Positions 34,042 to 44,484 of a stretch of DNA of 64,000 nt are shown here, piece by piece (position 1 is the first letter of the stretch; each line of letters starts with the position of its first letter). Position numbers and translations under genes: made by a program. The DNA is from Penicillus capitatus (taxonomy: Eukaryota > Chlorophyta), in assembly GCA_965649825.1 (NCBI GenBank), contig OZ287695.1:1178001-1242000 (forward strand), given 5' to 3'. The notes below the pieces were generated by a model. That model did no database searches. It saw only the letters and a program-made list of their open reading frames with translations, and had not been told where the DNA came from.

Positions 34042-37000
34042 CTAAATCGAGATTAGACTCCCAACAACTGCATCGCCAAGGCGAGCTGTGCCCTGTACGG
34101 TGAACCTTATCCAACGTGGTGTGCTATTCCATCCATCTTTTAGTGACTGTGCTAAACGCAAGAGGCGCATCTGATCGTTTTCGGCATGCATTTGGAAATA
34201 TATCCTCCCCTTAAGCTGCATAATGCTGTTTTCATCAGTACTCGTCTCCATGTTCAAACGAACACCGATAACGATGTCCAGTGGAAGATATCTTTCGTTT
34301 GGATTCGCATAAGACTTTGGCACTGTGTTCATTCTAATGGAATTGAAAGCCGTTGTATCGAAGAGTGCCGTGCTCTCGAGCTGATTTTCCGACATCTGTG
34401 ATTCTTCGACTGTCAGTTCCAGCTCATTCGCATCAGGTGCCTTGACTCTGATCCATTCCACCTTTCGGAATGGCACCTTGTTGATGTGAAGGTGACGCAT
34501 AGTGATGCACAATCGGTATCTGTGCTTCACATTCAACATGAAAATGATTTTGTCTGCGAGAACGTCATTATCCCGGATCGTCAGAACGGGTTGATTTTCA
34601 TTCGCTACTGTACTTCTGGAAGCGCCGCCACAAGGAAACTTCTCCATACCGATGCTAATTTCAACGTTCGCCGAAATGACTTCCTCGACACCATATCGAC
34701 ACAGATCGTGCAGCTCGTCAATCTGGAAAGAACGACATCGCCATTGCAGTTTCATCGATCTCTCACTTACGCGGCGATTCATATCGAAATGCAGAGACGG
34801 TTCTCTTATCGATGCGAACAACTCTGCTTCGCACAGATCCTCTGCTGTACATCGATGGACAGGATCAGACTTCAAGCAACTTTCTACCATCCGTCTTGAT
34901 CGAGAGCAAGGAATAGATGTAATGTCTAGAATAAAGTCTCCTCGCCGCAAACGATCGCAAATACCATCTCTTCCAAGTGTCAGTGGATAAAACCTTCTTC
35001 CTGTTGAGCATAATTAGCTAACCGCCGCAGCTCATGAGATGCAGTAGGCAACAAACCTGATAGAATTTCGTAAAGCACGATTCCCAAACAAAAGATGTCG
35101 TATTTCGGCGATGGTATGATGTATTCTCGTTCCTTCTCTGCGGCGTCGAGCATCTCGGGTGCCGTGTACTCGATCGTGTAGTGAATCGGTTTTAGTTCGT
35201 CGGATGCAGAAGCTCTGTCCGTTTCGAGTAGCCTCCATTGATTCGTGGCAGCGAAGAAATGCACATTGCTCGGTTTGAGATCGCCATGAACGACACCCTC
35301 ACTGTGCAGCGTCTTCAAAAGCTGGCAAACCTGATAGTACATACACAGATGGAGAGAGCATTCATCGTCAATCGTAAGACAAACCTTAAGTGCGACTTTC
35401 AATCTGTCAAGTTCGCTGTATCCACCCTTCGCGATCCATTCTTCTAATGTCTTATCTCCACATTCAAATGCCAGATAATGTAAATTGTCAACCTCCCTTT
35501 CGACTGCTCCTAGAAGTCTGAAAAGATGCAGTGTGGAGCGAACCGATAATACCAGATGCTGGGTGCACCTGCAGATATGGTCTCGGTCTACTCTGCTTTT
35601 GTGGCGCCTGTTTGCTTCGTCGAAGCTCTTCTTTGTCGTACAGAACTTCAATAGTACCTTCGTTTCATAGTAGAGGGCAGGAATCAACAGTCTGTCTCTG
35701 CCATCGGCGAGATCCACTACAGTGTACCTACACACAGCTCTGTGCGTCTTCTACCAAAGAAAGCGATGACATCTGACATGTTGTCCAAAACTTCGCCACG
35801 TCTTAAGGGAAGATTGGATGTTTGTGTTGCACATTCTTTGCTTGTATGAGACCTACAACTCAGACCTAACGAGCTGAACTAGAAATTATCTTATTGTTTA
35901 CTTTCTTGTGTTCTTAGAGACTTTGTTAACCGTTTTCTTGGCTGCCTGACACACTTGCCTCGTTCGTCCTCCGAGAGATCCCCCTGCTAAGTCTTCTCTC
36001 TGCATGCGTGGCAGCCGTGATTCGGATGACGGTTGCGAGCTTGAATCTGAACGCGCCGCAGTGTTTCCCGAATAACTCGATCCGTCTATTTCATCCTGTG
36101 GTTTTTGCCTGGAGGGAACGCAGAGGTCCAGATACTGTGCAACATCCGATGTGCTCTGTTCTTCGACGGAAGTCGGAGTTTTGTGCGTGTCTGACGGACT
36201 TCTATGATTGCACGCCTGCCAATCGAGAGCAGACGAAAGAATCGACGTCGTTTCCGTCCCCACCTCCAGCATCGACTCCTGCTGTCTTTCCTGCATCTGT
36301 TTGAGGAAGTATTGGACATGTCGATTGACCGTTCTGCAAATCTCCTCTCCAGCTTCGGTCGTCAATGAATAAGACACTTTTGTCATCTTCTCTTTCGCCT
36401 TTATGCCGATACCATGATCTTTAACAATACAGCTTATGATGTTGGCTAATTCTATTGTGTGCAGCGATCTGCGTGGTTCTCGTTGGAGGAAGTGAACTCC
36501 CGTCCTGTTCGCGCCCAACAACACGGGCGAGTGTGTCGGAACCGGAGATGGCGTTATTGAGCACTTTACCATCTCTACGGAAAAGAACTCGCAGTTTCCC
36601 AGAGGAAATTGCTGCAGAGCGTCGAGAAATTGAAATCTGGCTGCTTCAGCTGACCTCTGCCCTATCTGCATCCATTCATCCTTAACAGCCGCCATCCATA
36701 CCCCGGGTTCTTTATGGCGAAAGCACTGCATAGAGCATATAGATTACCGAATCACTCACGTGCCTTCTAAGCGTACGTGTTGCGGAATGAACTCCTCCAC
36801 GGCCTTGGACAGCTCTTTGTCTTTATAGTACGCGATCGGGCGTTCGATATGGGTCAAAAGCATGCACAGGCGAATGGCTTGTATGTCGTCGAGAGGGTAT
36901 TCGCTTTGCCGATACTGGACCTTCGCTTGTGCGTATGTCAGTTCGAATCCTTTGGGATCTTTCTTCTCCTCATCGATCGATCGAATGATCTTCTTCTTCA

Positions 37001-38239
37001 TCAGCAGCCGGCTCTTTTCATCTCCGTCGCCGTCCAGGAACCTCACTGCGTTGACTACTGCAATCAGATGCTTCTTCTTATTCAATTGCATTTGCTTGCC
37101 CCGCCAGAGCTCGAACAGACCAAACGTCTTGCAGTTTTCCAAACCAATGGCCCAGGAGACTTGTGGAACGACGTGCTCAACAAGAGTATGCGAATCGTAG
37201 ATTACTTCTTGGCGCGTGCCATCCATTAAAAAGACATCGCAACTGTACGTGCTTTCACACATCTGGTCGAGAGAAGGGGATCGCGTTCTATCCTCTGCGT
37301 CCCAAGGCAGCATCGCCAACAGTTTTTCCGTCAATACTGACGTTGTTCGCCTCACAACTGGATCTTCAGCCGATCGAGCTTCGACGGATTTGAAGTATCC
37401 TATCAGAAACTGCAACGACTCCTACATGCGAAATGGACTCTGCCACAGGCCTGTCGGACATGCATGCTTACTCTGGATGAAGCCCACTCGTCAATAATCT
37501 CATGTTGAGCATGAGTGCTTAAGGTGCAGGCAGTCCATCTGTCAATGATCTTTCGAAATAGTTTCCAGGTGTTTCTCTCCTCCACTCGACTTTTCTGTCC
37601 CCGCGTTTGCTTTAGAATCTGTAGGCAGAGTTCTTCCATTCTAGTTGTATTCTTTTCAGCGATTTCACAAATCTCGTTCAATATTCGATCTCTTTCGCTG
37701 GCATTTCGCTCGCTATTGGTTAATGACGTCCAACGGAGTACATGATTGAACATATTCACACAGAATACCCGCTCATCACGTTTCATTTTAAGTAACGATG
37801 TCGGTAGTGGTTCCTTCAACAGCACCATTGCCTTTTCTCTCATCATGAATCAAGAGATTCCTTACTGAAATGCACGACAGCATTTCTGCGGGAATGAATG
37901 TTAAGGCGTCATCATCTTCATCCCACTGAGTCCTTCTACATAGCTTCTGCAAACATCCACAACTAACGTTGCAACCCCGCACTGGCGCGCGTTGAAGCGC
38001 AGTGTAGAATGCCCGCGTCTAGAAAGCAGACGCCTTTGTGTCCGAGAAAAATAGTGGAGATTTTAGTTTTTACGTTCAGACGGCTTTTGAGCGCTTCTGG
38101 AATCTCTAATGGTTCAGCTGGAAAATTCTCCGTTCTCTGCAAAAGCAAACTTTGAGAAGCAATTCCGAGAAAAACCGGATACTAAAGGGCGTTGTGCAAA
38201 GAACGACGCCGTTTTCTGATTCGACAGTAAGGTTCGCAT
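34042..38239 (-). CDS. MyTH4-FERM-kinase-like protein, copy A
   Basis: Eleven minus-strand exons: 38239-38183, 38136-38074, 38018-37866, 37813-37472, 37421-36777, 36725-35902, 35852-35792, 35750-35569, 35517-35385, 35330-35057 and 35000-34042. GT-AG introns are 41-56 bp, giving 1230 residues with every phase matching. Order: a short N-terminus; MyTH4 (about 90-215, with LCLQILKQTRG); FERM lobes F1-F2 (VIYDSHTLVEHVVPQVSW) and F3 (GNCEFFSVEMVK); a Ser/Gln-rich linker; a protein-kinase fold (about 716-985); and a C-terminal region conserved only in the paralogue. The kinase keeps the beta-3 Lys (K750), Asp837 and Asn842 in HGDLKPSN, APE and DIFCLG, but DFG is replaced by ETD (856-858) and no Gly-rich loop is visible. 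MyTH4-FERM pairs bind microtubules and membrane or cargo tails in myosins and plant KCBP. No motor domain is present here. Probably a cytoskeletal adaptor with a pseudokinase. Confidence 0.88.
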
Positions 38240-39280
38240 GCGCAAGAAGCTGCAATCACGCAAATGACAAACGAGAAATTGGCAGTGAATTTATAATCTT
38301 CTAGAGAAGTTCACCATTTTTCTCCACTTTTTAGAGGCGTCAACTGAGTGATAGATAAACTGTGATGTCACGAATTGGTCGTCCACGTTCACTACGCGGG
38401 CATCGCGATTGCCATCTAGAAGAACCTATTGTAGGCACATACATGCGTCGTTCTTCTGGAGTTGCTCGTTTATGGCTCGCACAGTCGATTGCTCTACGAT
38501 GAGAAACACCGTAAAAGAGATTTGTTGTCAGTAGAAGAGGAACTTCTTTTATTGCCTTTTAATTCGCATACTTCAGCGGACAAAATCTGACACGCTATGC
38601 GTCTCACTCTTCGCCCGAATTCTCATCACGGTCTGCGATTGGGCAACTTGGCATATTACTCAATCTCAAACATTACGGACCGCATCGTTCACCACACTTA
38701 CGGCCTATTGCTTGACGGAGGCGTCCGACGCGGAATCGCAGATCCAAACGAACGCTGATTCACTTTTGAGCTTGCCCGCCTATGGGACGTCACGTCGTGA
38801 GTTGGAAAAAGTGTGAACCAAGCCGGAGAGGGGACTCGATTCAAGACGATCATCGATCGATGCCGATCGAACGCGTCGATCAAAAGAAGAGACAGGGGCA
38901 TAATAACACTCACGACTACTCCGGTGAACTATCTGCCAGTTAGCCCCGATCGACATCGTTCTCGCAGTTGCATCATCATCCCACTGTTTTGTCCACTTAA
39001 TAACAGAACAAGGTAAATATGGCGGTCGTTTCGCTGATGTCCTGTTGCGATCGCATGACTGGGACACCGGTTTCGTAGATTCGATCGATGCGATCGACAA
39101 ACGAGACGAACGAGTTTTCCTTCCATGATTCAGTAGATCGGCATCTCTGCGAATCTGAAAAGACAGGTGAAGATGAAACGCCAATCCACGGGCACAACTG
39201 CGATTCGGTCCCACTCTTCCGATCGAACGCATCATAAATTACAAAAACAGGAGAATCGTCCAATCGCGACCCGGCAGCGT
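38240..39280. other. Intergenic, GATC/TCGA-rich in its second half
   Basis: No gene supported. About 38830 to 39240 is dense in ATCGATC and TCGATCG words. Several minus-strand frames cross this block simultaneously, an effect of the composition. It lies between the start of MyTH4-FERM-kinase copy A and the 3' end of psaH. Confidence 0.55.
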
Positions 39281-39737
39281 TCAGATCTTTCCCCGCGGTC
39301 CTTTCTCGCCCGACGTCTGAGGTCCCTTAATGATCGGCAGATCGGCATCGGCTGCCCCTTTCAGTCCGAACAATGAAAAAGCTGCTGCACCTCCGAGAAG
39401 CAGAACGCCGCGCATCGCCTCCCGGCGACTCAGCGTCGAGCCGGCTCTTTCGAAGAACTCGTTCTGCAGCTGAGGATACCTGAACCGTCACATCAAAGGT
39501 TACATCGACTCGTGTGACCGGCATCCGTTCTCACCTCTTCTCGTCCTGCTGTCCATACATGTCCCACGATCCGACAGTGTCTTCCAAATCGTCCAAGTCG
39601 AAATACTGATCGCCCTCGCCGTACTTCGCTCGAGGAGCGACAGAAGCTGGGAGACGCGGTGCACGGGGTCGCGGTGGTGTCGCCCGGAGGGGCGTTCCGT
39701 GCACAAAGGCCGACGATTTCGCTGCAACCAACGACAT
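39281..39737 (-). CDS. psaH: Photosystem I reaction centre subunit VI (PsaH)
   Basis: Two minus-strand exons, 39737-39535 and 39479-39281, with a 55 bp GT-AG intron (GTGAGA...TTCAG), give 133 residues. About 38 N-terminal residues are rich in Ala, Arg, Pro and Ser (MSLVAAKSSAFVHGTPLRAT), a plastid transit peptide. The mature part has the PsaH hallmarks KYGEGDQYFDLDDLEDTVGS, WDMYG and EKRYP, a membrane segment (GVLLLGGAAAFSLFGLKGAA), and the conserved DADLPIIKGPQTSGEKGPRGKI end. PsaH sits at the periphery of photosystem I and provides the docking site for LHCII during state transitions. It occurs in green algae and plants, so it is the main organism clue in the window. It is head-to-head with the gene starting at 39772, with only 34 bp between the first ATGs. 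Confidence 0.96.
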
Positions 39738-39771
39738 CCCGCTTAGAAAGAATCAGAAATCCTACAATCGA

Positions 39772-40695
39772 ATGAATAGAGCGATGACAGATGGACGAGA
39801 TCGAGATAGATCCGAGAGGCGAACGTACACACGCGTCCGTACGAACGATGTGGACGCGGAAGCTGACGACGCCTGTACATACGTGTCGATGGCTCTCTTC
39901 TTTGCCTACCAGCGACTACGTGTCCTTCTCCGCGTGGCGCTTCCACTGGCGCTCGGGGTCGATATGGTGCACAGCTTCTACTACGTCGGCCGCCTCATCC
40001 AGGAGAAGCGCAGCATTGAGGCCGAGAAGGAGCGTCGACTAACGCTGTACGCCACAACCGCCTTGTTTAAGAGAGTAAGAAGCAGCAGCCCTGTCTCAGA
40101 CGTAAGGAACTGTTTCCAGGTGTCCCGCGACTGCAACGAGACGGACTACAGTTTCTGGCCAGAGACCGTGCGTCAGAGGATACTGACTGTCCCTCTGCCG
40201 GACATGTCCTCTGTACCGCGGCCGAGTTACGAGCTGGACGATGACGAAGAGGATGCGCCATCGCAGGAGCCGCAACCCAGTCTGGTGGTCTACCGTCTGA
40301 AGGAATGGTCGCCTTCCGGTGGGACATCCCTGCCATCGTCTGGGATCATTTCTCCCGACGAGTCGGGCTGCAAAAAGCAGGAGAGTGTGGAGGACGAGGT
40401 CATCGGAACGGAGAGAGAAGAGAGCAACAGAGAGTCACTGTTCCGACTGGACGTGTCGCGTTGGATCGAAGAGCTGTATAAACTGGTGGTTCCTTTCCCC
40501 CTTCGACACCCCTATCTGTTCGCACAGGCCGTGCGAACCGTCGTGGCCCGAGAGTTTCGTCTTCATCTGAAGAAGAGTGATGGGTATCTAGAAGCGCGCG
40601 GCGCATGGTTGAGGGCAGTGCTGCATGTACCTTATGTCATGTTCGAGAGACGATCGGCCTTGAGATTTCGTGTACGACTGGTGCCATCGCCGTAG
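39772..40695 (+). CDS. Unrecognised protein with N-terminal membrane segment
   Basis: Two exons, 39772-40074 and 40120-40695. The 45-bp intron has strong GTAAGA and TTTCCAG ends but is a multiple of three without a stop, so retention would also be translatable. Spliced length is 292 residues from the first ATG; the later ATG at 39889 (MALFFAYQRLR) may be the real start, since the first 39 residues are Arg/Asp-rich and the first ATG leaves only 34 bp to psaH. A hydrophobic segment (LLRVALPLALGVDMVHSF) is followed by a charged helix, a WPETVRQRIL motif, a long acidic, Pro/Ser-rich linker, and a C-terminal helical part (VVPFPLRHPYLFAQAVRTVV). I do not recognise the family. Divergent pairing with psaH may mean light- or plastid-linked expression, but this is inference. 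Confidence 0.65.
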   Translation: MNRAMTDGRDRDRSERRTYTRVRTNDVDAEADDACTYVSMALFFAYQRLRVLLRVALPLALGVDMVHSFYYVGRLIQEKRSIEAEKERRLTLYATTALFKRVRSSSPVSDVRNCFQVSRDCNETDYSFWPETVRQRILTVPLPDMSSVPRPSYELDDDEEDAPSQEPQPSLVVYRLKEWSPSGGTSLPSSGIISPDESGCKKQESVEDEVIGTEREESNRESLFRLDVSRWIEELYKLVVPFPLRHPYLFAQAVRTVVAREFRLHLKKSDGYLEARGAWLRAVLHVPYVMFERRSALRFRVRLVPSP

Positions 40696-41365
40696 GGACT
40701 GTACAGTAGAAACGAGATAATGATGAAGGAGTGTGCTGTAAATTAGTCTGGTCTGCAACCCAGTTGCCTATTCTCTTCGTATTGATGGCGTGCGCGTTCG
40801 GGAGTCTGTTCTTTGACGAGAGATTCTGCCGAGAGAGGCGTGAATCTGCCAAGTCTCGGTGTCGACCGAGAAGTGCTCGCTGCACAGGAGTGACGGAATG
40901 TGTCGCGACGCGGCTGGTCAATTACGGAAACCGCGACGCGGCAGGCCGTTGGCGGAAAACGTTATACATGACAAGATTTACGGATCATTAGTAAGTACGT
41001 CGTCGCTGTAGGCTTGCTGACGCGATTCTAATGGCTTCTCGAGCTGCAGAGCAGCTACCTTTACCACCTGTATATCTATTTCCCAAGACCGCGTTCCTCG
41101 AACCGCGTTAGAATATCGTCGAGCAACTGACTCTTCGAAGACCAGGACTTCCTTCCAGAATTCGAAGACCCTAGTTTTGACCGCGAACTGAGTTTAGTAC
41201 TTAAGCTGCGAGACGGACAGAGTGAGCTGTGTCCTCCTCTTGCTGTAGACACTCACGTAACGGCGCCTACCGATTTCAGCCAAAACGCGTGTAACTGATT
41301 CAGGGATTGTGTTTTACAGAGTTGCCGAGAACGATTTGACTACGTTGCCTTAGTGCTCGTGTTTG
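40696..41365. other. Intergenic; weak small ORF at 40785-40991
   Basis: A plus-strand ATG frame near 40785 (MACAFGSLFFDERF) has a hydrophobic lead and several cysteines, but there is no splice or family support. Otherwise the interval separates two plus-strand genes and should contain the promoter of the 41366 gene. Confidence 0.35.
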
Positions 41366-42229
41366 ATGGACTCGTTAGTGTCGACGTCCTCCGATGTCTC
41401 AAACACTATCTTACCGCCTCCCAAGAAACGGTGGTCGGGAGCTTCGCCGCACAGTGTTCATGGTCCTTTGACCGCGACATCGAACAAGGCATCCACGGCT
41501 GCGAAGTCCACTCGACAGAAACGCCCGTTCAGGACGCACTCTTGGAGAGTGGAAGAACCCAACAAAGACCCCGTCAATGACCCGACGGCGTCAGAAGTCG
41601 ACGTCGCCCAAACCCTCCTGCATCTGACGCCACGTCCTCAGAAGCGTCGTTGTCGTGGCCCTGTGGCCATTCCGCTGCTCCTGAAGCGGCCTGAAGGACT
41701 CCCGCCTCTCTACGGTACAGCCAAAGAAGTCGAAGCTGCCCGACCACCCGCAGCGATTCAGACCCAGCGGCCGCAGCCTTCAGGTAGGTCTTGTCATACC
41801 TATTGCCTGTGATGTGACGGCTGCATTTCAGGAAATGAGACAGCGACAGTGGCAGTGCCGATGCAGGTCCATCCAGCAAGGGTGGCGCATCTCGTTAACC
41901 GACCAACATTAACGAAGTCTGGGACATTGCTGCTCAATGCGCCCTACCTGCTGATTCCTGGAAATTCGCAAACCAGTCCAATGGTGCTGACGGAACATCC
42001 GTTTCATCATAATCTGAACAACTTGCACGCAGCCGCCGGGAAGCTGACGGAATTGGTGCGACAAGGACAAATGCCGTCGCCTTTCTTGGCAAAGCTACGC
42101 AGCGAAGTGCCGCCGGCTGTGTTTCAACCCGAATTTCACAGAGAGATTGAACAAGTCCGAGTGGGAAAACGCGAGCGACTGCTGATCAAACCTCCCGTTC
42201 CCATCTTTACCAAAAAACAAACAACATAG
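41366..42229 (+). CDS. Unrecognised basic, proline-rich protein
   Basis: Two exons, 41366-41783 and 41832-42229, with a 48 bp GT-AG intron (GTAGGT...TTTCAG) in phase 1, give 271 residues. The first half is Ser/Pro/Arg-rich and disordered with nuclear-localisation-like clusters (PPPKKRW, PRPQKRRCR). The second half is more ordered: RVAHLVNRPTLTKSGTLLL, LIPGNSQTSPMVLTEHPFHH and a conserved-looking NLNNLHAAAGKLTELVRQGQ helix, ending with basic residues and Pro. I do not recognise a domain; a nuclear role is suggested only by composition. The ATG was chosen as the first in-frame methionine after a TTG that opens the frame. Confidence 0.6.
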
Positions 42230-42735
42230 TCAGTCATTTGAGTTGTAAAGCAAAATCGATGATGAATCTCTAGAGACATGAAAAAACGGCGACGCGTTCG
42301 ATGTCGTACTACCTCTATCTTCCAAATGGCGCCTGAGCCAAATAAACTCGAGAATGAGGACAAATAGAACATTCATTTACATACTAGACGCTCAAACTGC
42401 CTACGCTCATTGTTTTGCGAATTAAGCAAGATACACTTGACTATTCTCAAGGCAAATTTCCTCTCCCCTGTGTGAAATCGTGCTAGATATCACCACCTCG
42501 TCATGCCAGACCCAATGCGTCTATCTCTTACCTTGATGTCGAAAGTAAGGCGAATCTGTTCTGGCGGTATGCCTACGTACGTTTCTAATGAAAGGTGAGC
42601 AGTATGTTTGAGATGTGTTACTTCTTAAAATAGTGGCTACTGTTCGACAGCACAGATCCAGTAGTGGACATATATCCAAATAATCTGCAGCCTGTCACAC
42701 AATTCTCACTCCTTTACCCCCACAGGATCGCATGC
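42230..42735. other. Intergenic, probably 3' regions of converging genes
   Basis: No gene supported. A possible terminal exon of the minus-strand gene at 42736-43120 could lie around 42620-42690, because a GTAAGC donor stands right after its last shown codon, but the sequence beyond is short and unconvincing. Confidence 0.4.
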
Positions 42736-43120
42736 TTACCAAAATGAGATCGTAGAGAGTACTCTGATCGACACGCATGTACTCGGTGTCGAAGATCTTG
42801 ATTTGATTTTTGGTTTTTCGTTGTCTGCCATTACGACCCTTCGCTTCAGCCCAGGCATGAAACCTGCAGTACTCGAGGACCTTGGACAGAATACTGCCTG
42901 CATAAGGGATGCCTCTTTACATCCCGTGCTCTCGCTGCAGAGTAGATGCAGTTTACCCTTGACATTGTACAGATGCACAGGCTGGTTTTCAACGTCCTGG
43001 ATGTCTATGGAACGATTCACGTTAGGCATCCCGACGCTCAGGCTGTGGCTGGCTGACTGTTCAGCATCTTCGCTATCGTGCCGCTTAGAACGGCGACGTC
43101 TCTGTTAACCTCGACAGTAT
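42736..43120 (-). CDS. Unrecognised protein exon
   Basis: A minus-strand frame starts after a plausible acceptor (GTTAACAG) near 43121 and reads RRRRSKRHDSEDAEQ, then MPNVNRSIDIQDVENQPVHL, YNVKGKLHLLC and further to a stop at 42736. It has about 128 residues and is strongly protein-like (a basic patch, an acidic patch, then a beta-rich part). No upstream start exon with matching phase was found. A consensus donor (GTAAGC) just before the stop suggests a further exon downstream. It is divergent from the small gene at 43181, with about 60 bp between. The family is not recognised. Confidence 0.45.
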
Positions 43121-43180
43121 TATTGTCGGAAGAGACCAACGTGACCGTCTACGGAAAAATAATTCGGCGTGCCGCAACGG

Positions 43181-43538
43181 ATGGCAAGCGACGCACTGTT
43201 TCACTACTCATCTCCGTCTAGCCTGGATGACAAAGATGAACACAAAAACGAAGAAAACACGGAAGAATCGATGGCGTCGAAAGCGCGACGGTTTATCATG
43301 CCACGACACAATACGTGATGCGTTTCGTGGACGGCGGAATTGCCAGAGAGGCTGAAGGAGGAACGAAAGAGCGGAATCATGGGTCGAGAAGTATCTCCTC
43401 GAACAATCGACGATTATGTCACTCACACTTTCGGAAATCGCCGAAACATATCCTCCATTACATTCCTATTCATCACACACCATCCGACTGGCTTTCACTC
43501 AAGCGTCTTCCACATCTGTTGCTGTTCGGCTGACCTGA
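43181..43538 (+). CDS. Unrecognised small protein
   Basis: Two exons, 43181-43314 and 43358-43538, with a 43 bp GT-AG intron in phase 2, give 104 residues. The N-terminal half is acidic (SSLDDKDEHKNEENTEESMA) followed by a basic cluster (KARRFIMPRHNTR). The second half is helical: ESWVEKYLLEQSTIMSLTLS then EIAETYPPLHSYSSHTIRLA, ending SVAVRLT. Phase continuity and amino-acid balance favour a real gene, but no known family comes to mind. Overlapping alternative frames at 43315-43735 are probably shadows. Confidence 0.45.
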
Positions 43539-44484
43539 TACCGGCAAGACTTCAGCGATACTGGCGGTGGCCCGATTCCTTTATGGATCTCATCAAGTCT
43601 GCCTTCCATGTTGTTAGAGAGACCAACGGCAGCGTTATTGCGCGGAGAAGATGGTGGTTGGAATTGGATGGTTCGGATGCTCGAGGAATCCACGTTCCGA
43701 GGCATGACGCATCGTCGCCGGCTCCCAGAAGATGATCAGCAGAAATTCCCTTGTTTGTGGTAGCCCATGATGGATATGTGAAATCACCGACCATGTGGTC
43801 GAGATTTGGGATGTGTGCAGCAAATGGGTCATGGAATGCAGTCACCAGTCAACCCGTTTCTATTTTAGGATCCCCTTGGGCAGAACCGATTTCCTACCTT
43901 GTTGCACACTCTTGCCTCGAAAGCGGTGTTTCTTGTCTGTTCAAAGGACAGGCAGGAGTCCTGCTTCATTGTTCGTTCGTTGTGCGCGAGGACCACCTTC
44001 AACGGTTGGTCGCGCCAACGTTTTGCACACGCAGTTACGCGCCTAAGCGCACGAAATCTGTCCCGAGACACGAAATTTGTCTAGGAACTGTTTCGACAGG
44101 CAGAAATAACCAGTCCCTTTTCAAAAGAATAGTTTTCCTGCAGCTCTTGCTGATGTGGCGTTAAACACTTTCTCACACGATGCATAAGATCATCGTAAAT
44201 ACGACAGAGGGCATGGCATTCGGCGGAAGGATCGGTACGAGGCCACAATCGTTATTCCTTAGTGCTTAGCGGCATTTCCACCGATGATCGCGAATTCTGC
44301 CATCCGTTATGGCCGTGACCGGAAGTTCATACACCCACCGCCAATGATGACCACTCATTCCCGCGGCCTTAGTCTGTGGAATTGTGGTGGTGTGTTATAA
44401 AACGGTTCTCTGCCTCGAGGTCCTTCACTCCACCATTTACTTGTGCGGACTTTTCACTCTGGTTTTGTTGTTTCTACCTTCATC
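43539..44484. other. Intergenic / unresolved; promoter of MyTH4-FERM-kinase copy B
   Basis: A minus-strand frame 43845-43552 (containing NLDHMVGDFTYPSWATTNKG) looks weakly coding but lacks an ATG and a confirmed splice chain. The right part leads into the copy B gene and contains a TATAAAAC word at 44396-44403, 89 bp before its ATG, a plausible TATA box. Confidence 0.35.
44396..44403 (+). promoter_or_regulatory. TATA-like element upstream of MyTH4-FERM-kinase copy B
   Basis: TATAAAAC lies 89 bp before the ATG at 44485. Position and sequence fit a core promoter; there is no direct evidence of use, and copy A shows no obvious counterpart. Confidence 0.35.

Noticed and set aside
43340-43735. 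Plus-strand frame of 131 codons
   Set aside because: Overlaps the better-supported spliced small gene at 43181-43538 in another frame and has no motif.
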